Of a stretch of DNA of 24,951 bases, positions 1 to 9,978 are shown piece after piece. A model generated the notes under the pieces. The model did not search any database. It was not told the origin of the DNA and saw only the letters and a list, made by a program, of their open reading frames with translations. How positions within the stretch are numbered: position 1 is the stretch's first letter; every line of letters begins with the position of its first letter. Source of the stretch: Parachlorella kessleri (taxonomy: Eukaryota; Chlorophyta; Trebouxiophyceae; Chlorellales; Chlorellaceae); the NCBI GenBank assembly GCA_001598975.1, contig BBXU01001363.1, positions 1 to 24,951 on the forward strand, in the 5' to 3' direction. The position numbers and the translations under genes are program-made.

Positions 1-11
1 CCCCCCAAACC

Positions 12-32
12 CACACACACACACACACACAC
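12..32. repeat. (CA)n dinucleotide microsatellite
   Basis: About ten tandem CA units lie in what is probably the last NOB1 intron within the window, downstream of the donor at 90-89. On the NOB1 strand they read as GT repeats. They would code Cys-Val repeats if translated, which supports an intron here. Confidence 0.8.
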
Positions 33-90
33 CACCAACACAAGAGAACAACACAACAGTGCCTAGACTGTGCCATGTTCCAGTGCGCAC

Positions 91-3000
91 CTGGTGCCAG
101 GTCTCGTCCGTGTACTCGGGTGCAAAGGGGTCCAGCTCCTCCTGGGCGCCCTTCTTCTTGCGCAGGCGGTGCATCTTGGCCAGCAGCTGGTCCTCGCGCA
201 GGATCACGTCATTATAGCGGCCGCCCTGCACAGATGAACCACCCGCCTGTGACGTCCCCTGTGGGCAGCCCGCACGTGCAACTCCCAACCATGCTGGAGC
301 TGCTGAGTAATCTCTGGAATGCATGCTTCCCTTTTGGAGAAACATACAGGGGCCTCCCATGCCTTGTCAGTCAGCCATAGTGAGGTGTCCAGCCCGGCAG
401 GTGCCTTCACGGTTGAGCCGCTTGCACATGCGCACTACCAGCTCAGCTAAAGAAAGCGCCTCTTAATGGTATAGGCGAAGCACATCACCATATAGAGTGT
501 ACAATCCCCACTCTGGAGTGATCCCCACTGTTGGCTCTAGCAACACCATAAGGCAAGCTCCGGGCCTGCTGTCTGTAGTGACCCCAAGAGGCAGGAGTAC
601 CAGTACTGGCCCTCCCGCTCACCTTGGGCTTTGGCAGGCTGAACTTGGTGCCCCGCAGGATGTGCTTCTTGCGCACGCCGTACTGCTCCGCGCCGTCCGG
701 CCCCACCACCACGCGCACCTTGTCCAGGGAGGCGTTGCCGCACTTGGGGCAGAACAGCCGCCCCATCTCCTGCGCCACAGCAGCTTGAACCAGAGGTGAG
801 CTACCACACTCCAAGGTCGTCTCCAAAAGCGGAAGTGACACTGGGGGGGGCAAAGGGAGCAAGCAGGGCGCAAGCGCAACGCGCGGCGCCGTGACGGTCA
901 GCAACCGCTGCTCGGCCGACGCTGCAGGGGCGACCTGGGTCACCCAAGGGCCCCACCAACGGTAAGGGAGCGCTATTCAACTGCGGCCACCGTTCTTCAT
1001 TGCCGCTACCATCCACCTGCCCAACACGGGCAAGGGCTCTTGGGGTACTAACCACCTGCCCATGACGATGGCCAGCCCAGACAGACGCCTGTTTGTGGCC
1101 TGCATCATGCCCCAGCCTGTGGCCCAAGCCCTGCCATGTCACACCGCAGCACCCGCACCCCCCCCACACACCTTGGTCACCGCAAAGCACGCGGCGCAGC
1201 GCAGCACCCATCTGCTGAGCTGGCTGACGCGCCGGCCGTCGGGCGTGACCAGCCGCAGCCCCATCTGCAAAAGCACGTTCTGCATCGCAAAGTCCGCAGT
1301 CACGCTGCACACCGCGCTGTCCGGCAGCGGCGCCTGGCTGCCAGCATCTTCGCTGCCTTCCTCCGACTCCGACTGCTCTTCCTCCTCCTCCCCTTCGCTG
1401 TTGCTGCCGCCATCTTCGGCCTCGCTGCCGCTGTCATGTTCCTCGTCAGCGCTGCCCTGCGCGGCGGCTGTAGCTGCTGTTACCGCCCCGGCCCCTTCCT
1501 CCGCCTGCCGCTTAGCATAGCGGATCTCCTGCGCAGCGAAGGGCAAACAGGCGGGCTCAACTCCGGAGCCTGACTAGTACAACTTGCCATGGGGTGACAG
1601 AAGTGCCCGCAGCCACGCCATGTGATGGCCACCTCAAGGAGCAACTCACCTCCAGTTCCCCCGGCCAACAGTACATTCTATTTTGTGAGAGGCAAGGTGC
1701 AGCCCCGCACACGGTTCTCACCCTATGCCGGCTGCCCTAGCCAAAATGGGCGTTGCCAAAGGGCCACGAATACAGCACGGGCCAAACAATGTGCTCCTAG
1801 GTATCAGGCGCCGCCTCTGGTGCAGGTACGGCGGGCCACAAGCCATCCAATACAGAAACCAAGAGGTATCTTCTGGGTCATTGAAAACCCAAGAAGGAGT
1901 CTGGAATCCCGGAGGCAACCAACTAGTGGCGTCATGGCACCCACCCGTCTCCGCCTACGCCGCTGCTTGTTCTTGGTGCGAGCTGCCGTCTCCCACCCGC
2001 CGCCCTCCTCCTCCTCCTCCTCCCCGCCACTCTCTCCTTCAGACTCTGTCCCGCCCCCGCCGCCCTGCTGCTGCTGCTGCTGCTGCGCCTGCTGCCCACC
2101 TCCAGCGCCATTCGCCGCGCCTGCTGCTACGGTAGTGGAGGGAGCTGCAGCCCCTCCCTGCTGCAACTCTTGGCCGCTTGATTGTGCCGTGCTGGCCCCG
2201 CGTGACTCCGCAGTACCATTGGGAGGCTGCTGCTGGCCATCAGCAGGAGGGGCCAGGCTCAGACCCTCAAAGGCCTGCTGGGCCTGCTGCGCTGGCTCGC
2301 GCAGCGTGACGTTCAGGCTGCTGCCCGCATCGCTGCCATCGACGCCGCTGCCACCCAGGGTCAGCTGCTGCACTGCCGTGTTGATCCTACTGCTGTGGCC
2401 TGCAGGACCATGCATGTCCGACGGCAAAGTGTTGGCCTTCAAGACAGCTAAGCATACCCCCTAACATGCTCACAGCCGAAGCCGATAGCCTTGCACAGAC
2501 CAGGCTTATGCTTGTAACCGCTGCCGCCGATTACCCAGGCAGTAGAGAGAGGCTCAATAAAACCAGGCTTGTTTGGCTTCTCTTGCTGCAATACTAAGTA
2601 CGAGGCTGCTCTCATAAACCCAACCTCATGCGCACACGCATCCTGTCCCATGCCACAGCCCCACCCCTGCCCAGCAGCTCGTCATCAGTACGCCTCCCCG
2701 CCATTACCAACAGACACGCATCACCTCTCCAGTAGCCCAGTCATCCACCGCCCACCCACCTGCCATGAGGGCCGCCTCTGCCGCTGCCAGCTCATCCTCA
2801 TTCAGCTTGTCCAGCTCAGCCCACTCGCCTCCCTCCGCTCCCCAGCCGGGCAGGTACTTGCTCTCCCGCACTTTCTTCCTGGCCAGCTTGGGTGGCGGTG
2901 GCTGCTCGCGCAGGTGGGCGCTGCCATAGTACGCCACTTCCAGGGTGTGCGCCAGGGCCAGGAGGCGCACGTCAACGGCTGACAGGGCGTGCACGTCGCC

Positions 3001-3567
3001 CGTAGCGCGAGCAAAGCGCAGAACTGCAGCCAAGTACGAGGACAGATAGAAGGATACAAGGGAAGGCTAGTCCGACAGATGCCATTCCAGACCGCGCCCT
3101 TGCCTGCGCGGACCACACCTCAGGGCAGCCAGGGTAACAGGGAAGTACTAGTGCTCAGCCGCTACCGCACCAGGGGGCTGGGAGTTCAGAAACAGGCCGC
3201 TAGCACAGTAGCACAGCTCCATGGGTTACATTCCCTGTGACAGTGCAATTAGGCAGTGGCCTGTCGGCACGTGTGGCCCACCCGCCCGCCAACACCCACC
3301 TGCTTTCACCGACTCCTCTGCCGGCTCCTGAGTGTGGATGGTGTAGGGCAGGCTCTGCAAGGTCTGGCGGGACTGCTTGTCCCGAACCTCCTTCAGCACC
3401 TCGGGGACCGTGACCACCTTCTCGTTGAACCGCATAAGCGACAGCAGGTGCTCGCCATTGATTATGGCGTTGGCGTCCACCACTGCAATGCGGGCCTTGG
3501 AGTCGCTCTCTTCCACTTTTTGAACCACTTTGGCGGGCTCAGACCTGGCTATGGCTGCCCATGACAT
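91..3567 (-). CDS. NOB1: NOB1, PIN-domain endonuclease of 18S rRNA maturation (3' end outside window)
   Basis: NOB1 cuts 20S pre-rRNA at site D to give mature 18S rRNA in late cytoplasmic 40S particles. Exons in transcript order are 3567-3300, 3023-2760, 2399-1945, 1528-1172, 769-623 and 225-91; all phases agree, giving at least 542 aa. Residues 1-90 start the PIN domain (IAVVDANAII, with the metal-binding Asp). Exon 2 completes it (FARATGDVHALSAVDVRLLAL) and adds the REQPPPPKLARKK stretch. Exon 3 is a low-complexity insert with seven Gln and an acidic run, ending in GGWETAARTKNKQ. Exon 4 has a second acidic stretch, then TADFAMQNVLLQMGL and the first zinc pair (LRCAACF). Exon 5 has the second (FCPKCG). 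Exon 6 has GGRYNDVILREDQ. A donor at 90-89 leads into CA/GT-rich intron sequence, so a short C-terminal exon probably lies beyond position 1. Human NOB1 has about 412 residues, so this copy is long because of its inserts. Confidence 0.93.
2065..2085. repeat. (CTG)7 triplet repeat, poly-Gln in NOB1
   Basis: Seven CTG units on the plus strand are read as CAG on the minus strand and encode seven Gln in NOB1 exon 3. They lie in the low-complexity insert between the PIN domain and the zinc ribbon. Likely polymorphic in length. Confidence 0.85.
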
Positions 3568-4068
3568 GGTCAGTATGCATGCACGACCGTCTGGGGAGAC
3601 TCAACTCAATCGAAAGGGTACTGGTCGTCTAGTATATATGAATGCATTGTGCTGTGCACAAGGTTGTGCAGGTTTGTTGTCTGGTACGGCCAGCTGGCAG
3701 GTGTACGGCTGTCCTTGGACACTTGGGGGGTGGCACCCCTTTGCAGACCGAGACGCCCCATGGCAGGCTGAAACAGGGTGGCAGCGAGCGTGCCACAAGG
3801 TGGCTGATGGAAGTTTCCCTAGGGTGGCATGGAATGTGAGCAGAACTGGCAATGTACCAAGGACAGTTGGCCAGCTATCACTACAGTCTTGAACAGCAGC
3901 GGCACTTCAGAGTCTTCATGCGTGTTGTCAACTGGAAACTTCGCTGGAATGTAAATTAGTATCTGTACCGTGCTCGCAGTGACGGTCAGGCATGGGTGGA
4001 CTCTCGCTTCTTCAAGTGTCACCACTGACAATGTCGTCTGCAACGTATGGAATGTAGCGAGAGATTTA

Positions 4069-4152
4069 TTACAAGTAATAATGAAGGACTAGGTACCGCA
4101 CAGTTTAGAGTGACGATCAAGTGATGCAGGCTCTGAAGCGGCTGTAGTTACA
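4069..4152 (-). terminator. Candidate TGTAA polyadenylation signals for the peroxiredoxin gene
   Basis: On the minus strand TGTAA occurs at 4152-4148 and 4073-4069, about 350 and 430 nt after the peroxiredoxin stop. TGTAA is the known chlorophyte polyadenylation signal. Which copy, if either, is used cannot be decided from sequence. Confidence 0.4.
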
Positions 4153-4235
4153 TTCCAATGGAAAGCCAAGCGGAGGAAGGGCAGGGCTGAAGGTTCAAAA
4201 GCCCCAGTGTCTTCTCATCACATCAAACAAGGGTG

Positions 4236-4277
4236 GTTCCTCTTGTCCAAGCCTGAAAAACCTGCACCAAGAGGAAC
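4236..4277. other. Inverted repeat (hairpin) in peroxiredoxin 3' UTR
   Basis: GTTCCTCTTG at 4236-4245 is the exact reverse complement of CAAGAGGAAC at 4268-4277, separated by a 22-nt loop. A three-base bulge would extend the stem (GTGGTT against AACCAC). It lies in the presumed 3' UTR of the peroxiredoxin transcript. Role unknown. Confidence 0.55.
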
Positions 4278-4501
4278 AACCACGGTGTCAGTCCATCATC
4301 ATTAGAAGCCAAATGGAGACATTAGGGACCACCTCGCGCGACGCAGAAGCCCCGATGATTGCGGCAGTGTCGACCCTTGTAAGGCAGCCCAAGGAGCAGA
4401 GGCAGCATTCACGTGGGCTCAGACCCACCCACCTCACGTGCAGCTGCCCTCACTACCATCCGTCCAAGCAGCTAGCTGGTTAGCTGCCCCCGGGTACTTA
4501 C

Positions 4502-6360
4502 TCACTGCTGCAGCTGCTTGATGATGTCAGGCGCCAGCGAGCACGCCAGCGCGCCGCCCTCCTCCAGGTTGAACGTCTTGATCACGCCATCCTCAATGAC
4601 CGCGCTGAACCTGCAGCATCCCAGCAGGCATGCGTGGTTAAGGGCTTGATAGGTTCCCAAAGGCCCAAACAGCCATGCTTAGCACATCGTGGCTCTAGCT
4701 TAAAAGCTCAGATGATAGGTACCCCACAGTGAGGGAAACAAGGCTGGCGAGCCACACACTCTGTAGGACTCAAGACTACTACGCACCTACACTGAGAAGG
4801 CACGGCCATGTCCATGCGTACACAACCCTTATAGCCCAGCAGAATGACACCTATGCAGTAACGTCACTGCAGCCTATTGCGACTTTGACACCAAAGTCAC
4901 CTCCCACAGCTCGACCCCTCCCGCGCTACACCTCCCCAGCCACAGCTAAACCCTCTGTCACCACCTCACCACCCACCTTGTGAGTCTCTTGCTGCCCAGG
5001 AGGTCAGTGAGGTCTAGCTCAATATCCAGCGCCTTGGCCAGCTCAGCACGGGGGTCCGCCAGCATGCGCACCTGGCACCAGCGACAACACAGCCAGCAGA
5101 GTCGGCCTGCTTTGGGTGTGAGACGAGCATGCAAGGGAAGGCCTGAGGGAGGCACATGCAGTGCTCCCGAGCTAGTACAGGACTCTACACAGAACCTCAC
5201 TAGCAACAATGCACGTGGCTGCCGCTGGTGGTGGTGATGCCCAGCTACCAAGGCAGGCTCGCCACAGTCCCGGCATTGGGCAGGTACGTCCGCCCTGCCG
5301 ATGAAGCTCTCCTGATGCACCCACCTTGCCCTCAGCCCCGTGCTCCCGTCCCCAGGCGTCCTGAACAAACACGTCGTTCACCGCCACGCAAGCGACCACC
5401 TCTGCACCCGCTGCCTTCAGCTTCTCATAGTTGGCCACATAGCCAGGCAGGTGGGTCTGCAGGGCAGTGGGTAGGCCACAAGGGCTGACTGGCCTGGACT
5501 GCCCCGAGCTGGCGGGCCTTCGACTGAGTAGAGCCCTGTAGAGGGTGGTACGTGAGTAGCATGCACAAATGGCTGCTGACTAGGCCATGTGCAGGTAGGT
5601 ACGTTTCAGCATGCCTACGCGGCTGCTGGGTAGGAAGTCAAGCGGAGCAATGGGAGTCTGGCACATGAGGAGCTGGCTCCTATGCAGGAGGGCTCAGCAT
5701 GATTGGTGTGAGCACCCGGCTCACCTTACTACAGCCAGGAGTGAATGCTCCTGCGACAATACAAGGCCAAGCTCTCAGCCAACAGACCCCTGCCAATGTC
5801 GCCATGCTTGGCCGAGGGCAGGCAAGGTTGACCATGGCTGGAAGCAGCATCTGGCAGCCGTGAGCCCACTTTGCTGAGTCCCTAAGGAGGATAGCAGTCT
5901 CAGCTTGCCCACTAGCATGCCCCTCAAGCGGGCATCAGGACAAGGGAAACAGAGGTTCAACCTGTGGTGAGCCAAGCTAGAAAGCAAACCCTTCTCCAAC
6001 CAAAGGCTCTGGTAGGCTGAGGGGGGTAACAGCCCACCTGGCACGCCAAAGAGCACTCCCTTCTTGCCCTTGAAGAGCTCGGAGATGTCCACCTTCGTGA
6101 TGTCGCCTTTGACAATCTCGTCCAGCTGCACGCTAGGCAGCTTGTCGCCAATCTGCACAGAAGGCCATCGTGATCAGCAGAGACAATCAACCTCGTTACA
6201 GGAGGGCCCGCTAAAGTGCAGCACCCCCTGCCGGTACGATTACTTTGGCTGCACAAGTCCGGGAGCTGCTTTGCAGTATAGCGTCATAGATGCTCCATCA
6301 GCAACCCCCTTACCCAAGACGGTGGTGATCAAGCAGTGAGTGACTCACCTTGGCTGGCAT
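4502..6360 (-). CDS. Type II peroxiredoxin (Prx5 family), cytosolic type
   Basis: Thiol peroxidase that reduces H2O2 and alkyl hydroperoxides, recycled by thioredoxin, glutaredoxin or glutathione. Six exons in transcript order: 6360-6349 (MPAK), 6152-6038, 5750-5725, 5456-5325, 5071-4977 and 4610-4502. All phases close and give 162 aa, the usual length of the cytosolic plant form. There is no transit peptide, because IGDKLPSVQL follows MPAK directly. The peroxidatic Cys49 sits in GAFTPGCSK, encoded by a 26-nt micro-exon; Thr46 and Pro47 of the active site are also there. The resolving Cys74 in VACVAVND lies 25 residues later, the spacing of plant type II enzymes. NDVFVQDAWG and the C-terminal EDGVIKTFNLEEGG are family signatures. 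An extra Cys lies near the C terminus (ALACSLAPD). Its start codon is 234 bp from that of the divergent Sec14-like gene A. The subfamily (PrxIIB-like) is inferred from length and lack of a leader. Confidence 0.95.
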
Positions 6361-6594
6361 GATGATGTGCTAATATCCTTGAATAACAAAGACAAGAGTA
6401 TGAGGCTGAATTCAAATTACGGTGGGACCGGCGGCATCGGGACATTTATGCCCTCCTCCTGAGGCCAGGTCATCCTTTAGGTAAGCTTGGGCGCGGGGCA
6501 CGCGCTAGTTGGGGGATGTCTGTTGGTCACTGTGCAATGACTGCCACTGTGGGACCAAGATTTCATTCAGCCAGAATTTGGTGATGAAAGCATC
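6361..6594. promoter_or_regulatory. Bidirectional promoter region, peroxiredoxin / Sec14-like A
   Basis: Only 234 bp separate the start codons of two divergent genes, so their promoters and leaders must share this segment. On the plus side TTTAG/GTAAGC at 6480/6481 and an acceptor at 6569-6570 could bound a 90-nt 5' UTR intron. The same donor context occurs before gene B. No TATA box is evident. Confidence 0.5.
6465..6484 (+). repeat. 20-nt leader element, copy A
   Basis: These 20 nt (CCAGGTCATCCTTTAGGTAA) are identical to 9873-9892. They lie 130 nt upstream of the gene A ATG and 106 nt upstream of the gene B ATG. They mark the left end of the duplicated unit and may be a shared promoter element or a 5' UTR donor site. 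Confidence 0.7.
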
Positions 6595-8771
6595 ATGGCA
6601 GTCGCTGAGCAGAGCAGCCGCAGGTGGTCCATCTGGCGGGCCGCACCAGCTTTGATCAACGAAGAGCACTGCTGCGTCCAGCTTCAGTCGCAGATTCACG
6701 AGGGGGTGCGTAAGTCTTTGATCGAGACAGGTGAAATCCAGCCCAGCAAAGCCGAGGAGCAATACAAGAAGACCCTTCAACGTTTCCTTCGGGCCGAGGG
6801 GTGGGACGTGAGAAAGGCAAAGCTTCGGCTCGAGCAGCACGTCCAATGGCGCCTGCAGCACCAGCCTTGCTCCATCTCGGAGGTACTACAACCTTGCGGC
6901 TGCCTTTGATTGAAGGAGTTAAGCCTTAAACCGGCTAGCAACAGGGTTCATGCTAGGGTTTGCACAGCAAGCCGCAGCCCTATGTGTATAATTGTGCGTA
7001 AGACACCTTTCTGCAGGATGAGGTGCGCAGCCACCTGGAGCCTTGCAAGTCACTGGTGCAGGCTGCGGGGGCCAAGGGCAGGCCGCTGCTTCTTAACATG
7101 GCCCGTAACCACCGCCCTAGCAGCGATTTTGCTCAGCTAGAGAAGTGGGTGTGCGCAGCAGCGTGCATGCTGGCCAGGGCAGCCATGTCATACGTGCCCC
7201 AGGGGTAGTCATGCAGGACAAAGTGGTGTTGTTGAATGGTGGCTCCATGACTGCCCATTCAGCCTATCATACCATCGGTGCCTGACGCCTCCTCAGGCAC
7301 AGTGTCACCTGTGCTTGCTGTGCAGGTACATCATATATGCCATTGAGGCTGCCTCCCAGTACTGCTGGAACGATGGCAACCCAGACAACAAGATGTATAT
7401 CATGTGCGACCTCAGCAGTGAGTCTGTCTCGTGCAAGCCTCCTGGGACCCTGCGCATAATCCACGTGCCTGAGACTTACTAACCCACCCAGCGCAGTCTG
7501 CTCACGTGGGTTGACAACACACCAAGCTTATTGAGACAGTGTCCACATGCCAAGGTAGCTTGCTATGTCACTGATGGGGTACACACATGCCCAGAACTTG
7601 AACATGCTAGCGTTGGGTGTCTGCTGCCCAAGGCCAACTGTCCGCCGTGCTGGGCAGTACACGTGAGGGATGATGGTAGATGCTGAACAGTAGGCATTTT
7701 GCAAAGCCAGGCCATGTCCGCCACTGGCTTGCTTGCAGAGATATCCCTGAAAAACCTGGATGTCACGGCTGTTCGGGCCGTCTTTGGTGTGCTGAACCAG
7801 CACTACCCCGAGCGAGCTGCTGGCATCCTGATGTACAAGGCAAGGTTGTGTTTACAACAAAGCCAGGGTTCAGCAGGCGCCTGACTTGCCTTAGTAGGCA
7901 GACCCTATACATATATACATACCTACGTAGGGCATCGTGGGGCTTTAACTTGCTGTTACTGACCCTGAGGGTTGACCTGCTGGTGCAGCCTTGGTCTCCA
8001 AGAAGGACTTTGGCAAAGCACTTTCAGCACCTACAATACAGTGCAGGCGCCGACCATCTTCTTGGGGCTGTGGCGGGCGGTGTCCCCCTTCATTGACCCT
8101 GTCACGCGGAAGAAGGTGCTGTTTGTGAGCGGCGAGAAAGCGCAGCAAGTCCTTGAGGAGGTCAGTGCAACACTGCATGGGTATCTCTCATAACACATAC
8201 ATGCTTGTGAAGAAGTGGTCAATACAAACTGCGTGACGATTCGAATGTTTCTGTTCGTAGGCCTTAGCCTGCCAGGCTCCTACATGCAATTCTACACAAA
8301 CTGAAGGATTCCCATGTGATTGTGTGCGAGGGGTCAGCAGGCAACGCACCTGCACATGTGGGCTGCATCTACAACAATCTTATGAGGCGCAGCGTCCACG
8401 ATAATGTAGACTGGGCCATATTTATTGTTAGCTGGTACAAGGCGGCCCCGCAAGCACTTCTGCCATCCCTCCTCATACACTGCGCTGACATTTGCCTGCA
8501 GTGGGTGGGCATGGACATCGTGCCGAAAGAGTATGGCGGTCGGGCTGAGGCAGTGCCTGTGTATGTGGCCGTCGAGCAGCTGCGGCAGCAGAAGGCCTGG
8601 AACAGGGTCCCCAGCAGCAGCGGCAGTGGCCAGGGAGGTGCCCCTACTGCAGCCGGGGTGGCTGAGGCGCCAATAGGAGGACAGGCATGCCGACTGTGCG
8701 CGGCGGGTGCGTGCCGGTGCGGATGGCAAACAGTGGTTCAATCTGAAGGCTTGCAGGTGGAGGCTGCCTGA
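6595..8771 (+). CDS. CRAL-TRIO (Sec14-like) lipid-transfer protein, copy A
   Basis: Sec14-like proteins bind and transfer phosphatidylinositol or other hydrophobic ligands between membranes. Exons are 6595-6882, 7017-7144, 7326-7417, 7739-7839, 8047-8160 and 8502-8771, giving 330 aa with every phase matching. Exon 1 carries the CRAL-TRIO N-terminal helices (LQRFLRAEGWDVRKAKLRL, then QWR). Exons 2-3 begin the lipid-binding domain (GRPLLLNMARN, then YIIYAIEAASQYCW). Exon 4 has SLKNLDV and HYPERAAGILMYK. Exon 5 has the hallmark FLGLWRAVSPFIDPVTRKKV. Exon 6 has VPKEYGG. A low-complexity segment and a cysteine-rich tail (CRLCAAGACRCGW) follow. Intron 4 starts with GC (AAG/GCAAGG), the only donor that keeps the frame. 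Paralogue of gene B. Ligand unknown. Confidence 0.92.
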
Positions 8772-9978
8772 GAGACTTTGTAAGCGGCTGCAGGGCTGTG
8801 GTTGTATGTGCCGTGCACTGCAGACTCTGCTCGGAGCTCTGTAGTAGCGCCGGGCTCATTGTATGTATCACTGTGTATCTCTGTCAAGCTCCCGACACAC
8901 TCACTTTCCTCAGCCTGTTGGTAGGACTTGTTGATGCAAGGCAACCGAGCAGCTGTCCCTCTCTTGTCCCTTTGCAGTAGTACTTGTTTCTGCAGCTTGC
9001 AAACCGCATGGCTATCTCGGAACCACCGATTCGCACCTGGCCAGCTGGAAGGCATCAATGATTAACTCTTATTATTTCTAGCAACTTTGTTACTAAAATT
9101 GACCTTAATCTTTCTTACGTCAGTTAAAGTTATTCTGTGATGTCATGCCCCTGCCCTTTTACTGGGAAGTCTTGGCTGTCTTGGAAGGTATCTGTCTACT
9201 TACTTGCCAGGTTGGCTGCACTTTGTTACTGACGTGTGTTGAGTGTTTGACTACCCAACAACCTATTGGGCCAGGTTTGGGCCTGTCAACAGCCAAGCAC
9301 GGTGCAGGATTGATACAACACACTCTTAATTAGCAAGGCGAGGGTCAAACAAGGTTACTCCCAAAAGCTGACCACACGCCAGCAGGCCGTTGAAGAGGGC
9401 ACCTCTACTTCAGGATAGTATAAGCGGTCAGCTCTCTATCAGCACGTCAGCACTTACCATCGCGGTCAACTGCACATATGTAAGTGCACACATGCATGGT
9501 TACCAAGGTGGCTCAGGCATGAAATTAAAAGCAATACTCTGCCCGGAAAGGTAAAGGGCGATCTTGCCAACCGGTTGTGTCAATTGCGTGAGTATGGTGA
9601 CAGGAGGGTAAGCGAAGTGTAAACTTCAAAACAAGGGGGTGCACAGAACCTATCAGGGCCGGCCTCTATCCTATGGCCAGGCCTGAATTGGCTGGTTTGA
9701 GGGCATTCCTGCCGCTTTGCCACCCACTGCACCCCAATCGGCTGGCACCAAGGCATCCAAACCAAACATGCACAAGCAATAGCAACGTCCAGACACTCAG
9801 GCCTGCATTGTGATCGAGTTTTACAGTATTGGCTAAAGTTTCCATGGGCCACCTTAATCAAATACTGCCGCACCAGGTCATCCTTTAGGTAAACTGGGCG
9901 CCCTCATGTCTTGATCTTGGGAGCTTGTTGCACCTAAAGGAAGAACTTTTAGGCTACTAAGTTTACAATCCACTCATC
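8772..9978. other. Intergenic spacer between the Sec14-like copies
   Basis: 8772-9021 is the 3' flank of copy A, conserved after copy B and probably 3' UTR. A TGTAA at 8779-8783 lies only 8 nt after the stop, probably too close to be the signal used. 9022-9872 is AT-richer unique sequence in which I see no gene, RNA or repeat; a 97-codon minus ORF at 9580-9873 has no recognisable character. 9873-9978 is the copy B leader. Confidence 0.6.
9873..9892 (+). repeat. 20-nt leader element, copy B
   Basis: Identical to 6465-6484. If its GT at 9889 is a donor, an acceptor at 9951-9952 (ACTTTTAG) would give a 64-nt 5' UTR intron. Confidence 0.7.

Larger units (their letters stand above)
3568..4501. 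other. Intergenic: peroxiredoxin 3' UTR and NOB1 promoter
   Basis: No gene is supported here. Both neighbours are on the minus strand, so the right part should be the peroxiredoxin 3' UTR and the left part the NOB1 promoter and leader. Short ORFs in 3530-4043 have no recognisable domain, codon character or splice context. The visible items are two TGTAA motifs and a hairpin, listed separately. Confidence 0.6.
6465..9021 (+). repeat. Tandem duplication unit 1 (Sec14-like gene A with flanks)
   Basis: This direct repeat of about 2.6 kb pairs with 9873-12576. Similarity begins at the 20-nt leader element, covers all six exons and parts of introns next to splice sites, and continues past the stop to a conserved 3' block: 8948-9021 matches 12509-12576 with few differences, ending in CTCGGA. 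Central intron parts are diverged. About 850 bp of unrelated sequence separates the units. Confidence 0.85.

Noticed and set aside
1622..2464. 280-codon plus-strand ORF opposite NOB1
   Set aside because: Antisense shadow of NOB1 low-complexity exons (poly-Cys/Ser/Pro from CTG and CCT repeats).
8047..8160. GT donor in copy A intron 4 at GCAAG/GTTGTG instead of the GC donor
   Set aside because: It breaks the frame into exon 5, and copy B lacks a GT there; the GC donor fits both copies.
9580..9873. 97-codon minus-strand ORF between the Sec14-like copies
   Set aside because: No domain, no splice context, ordinary intergenic composition.
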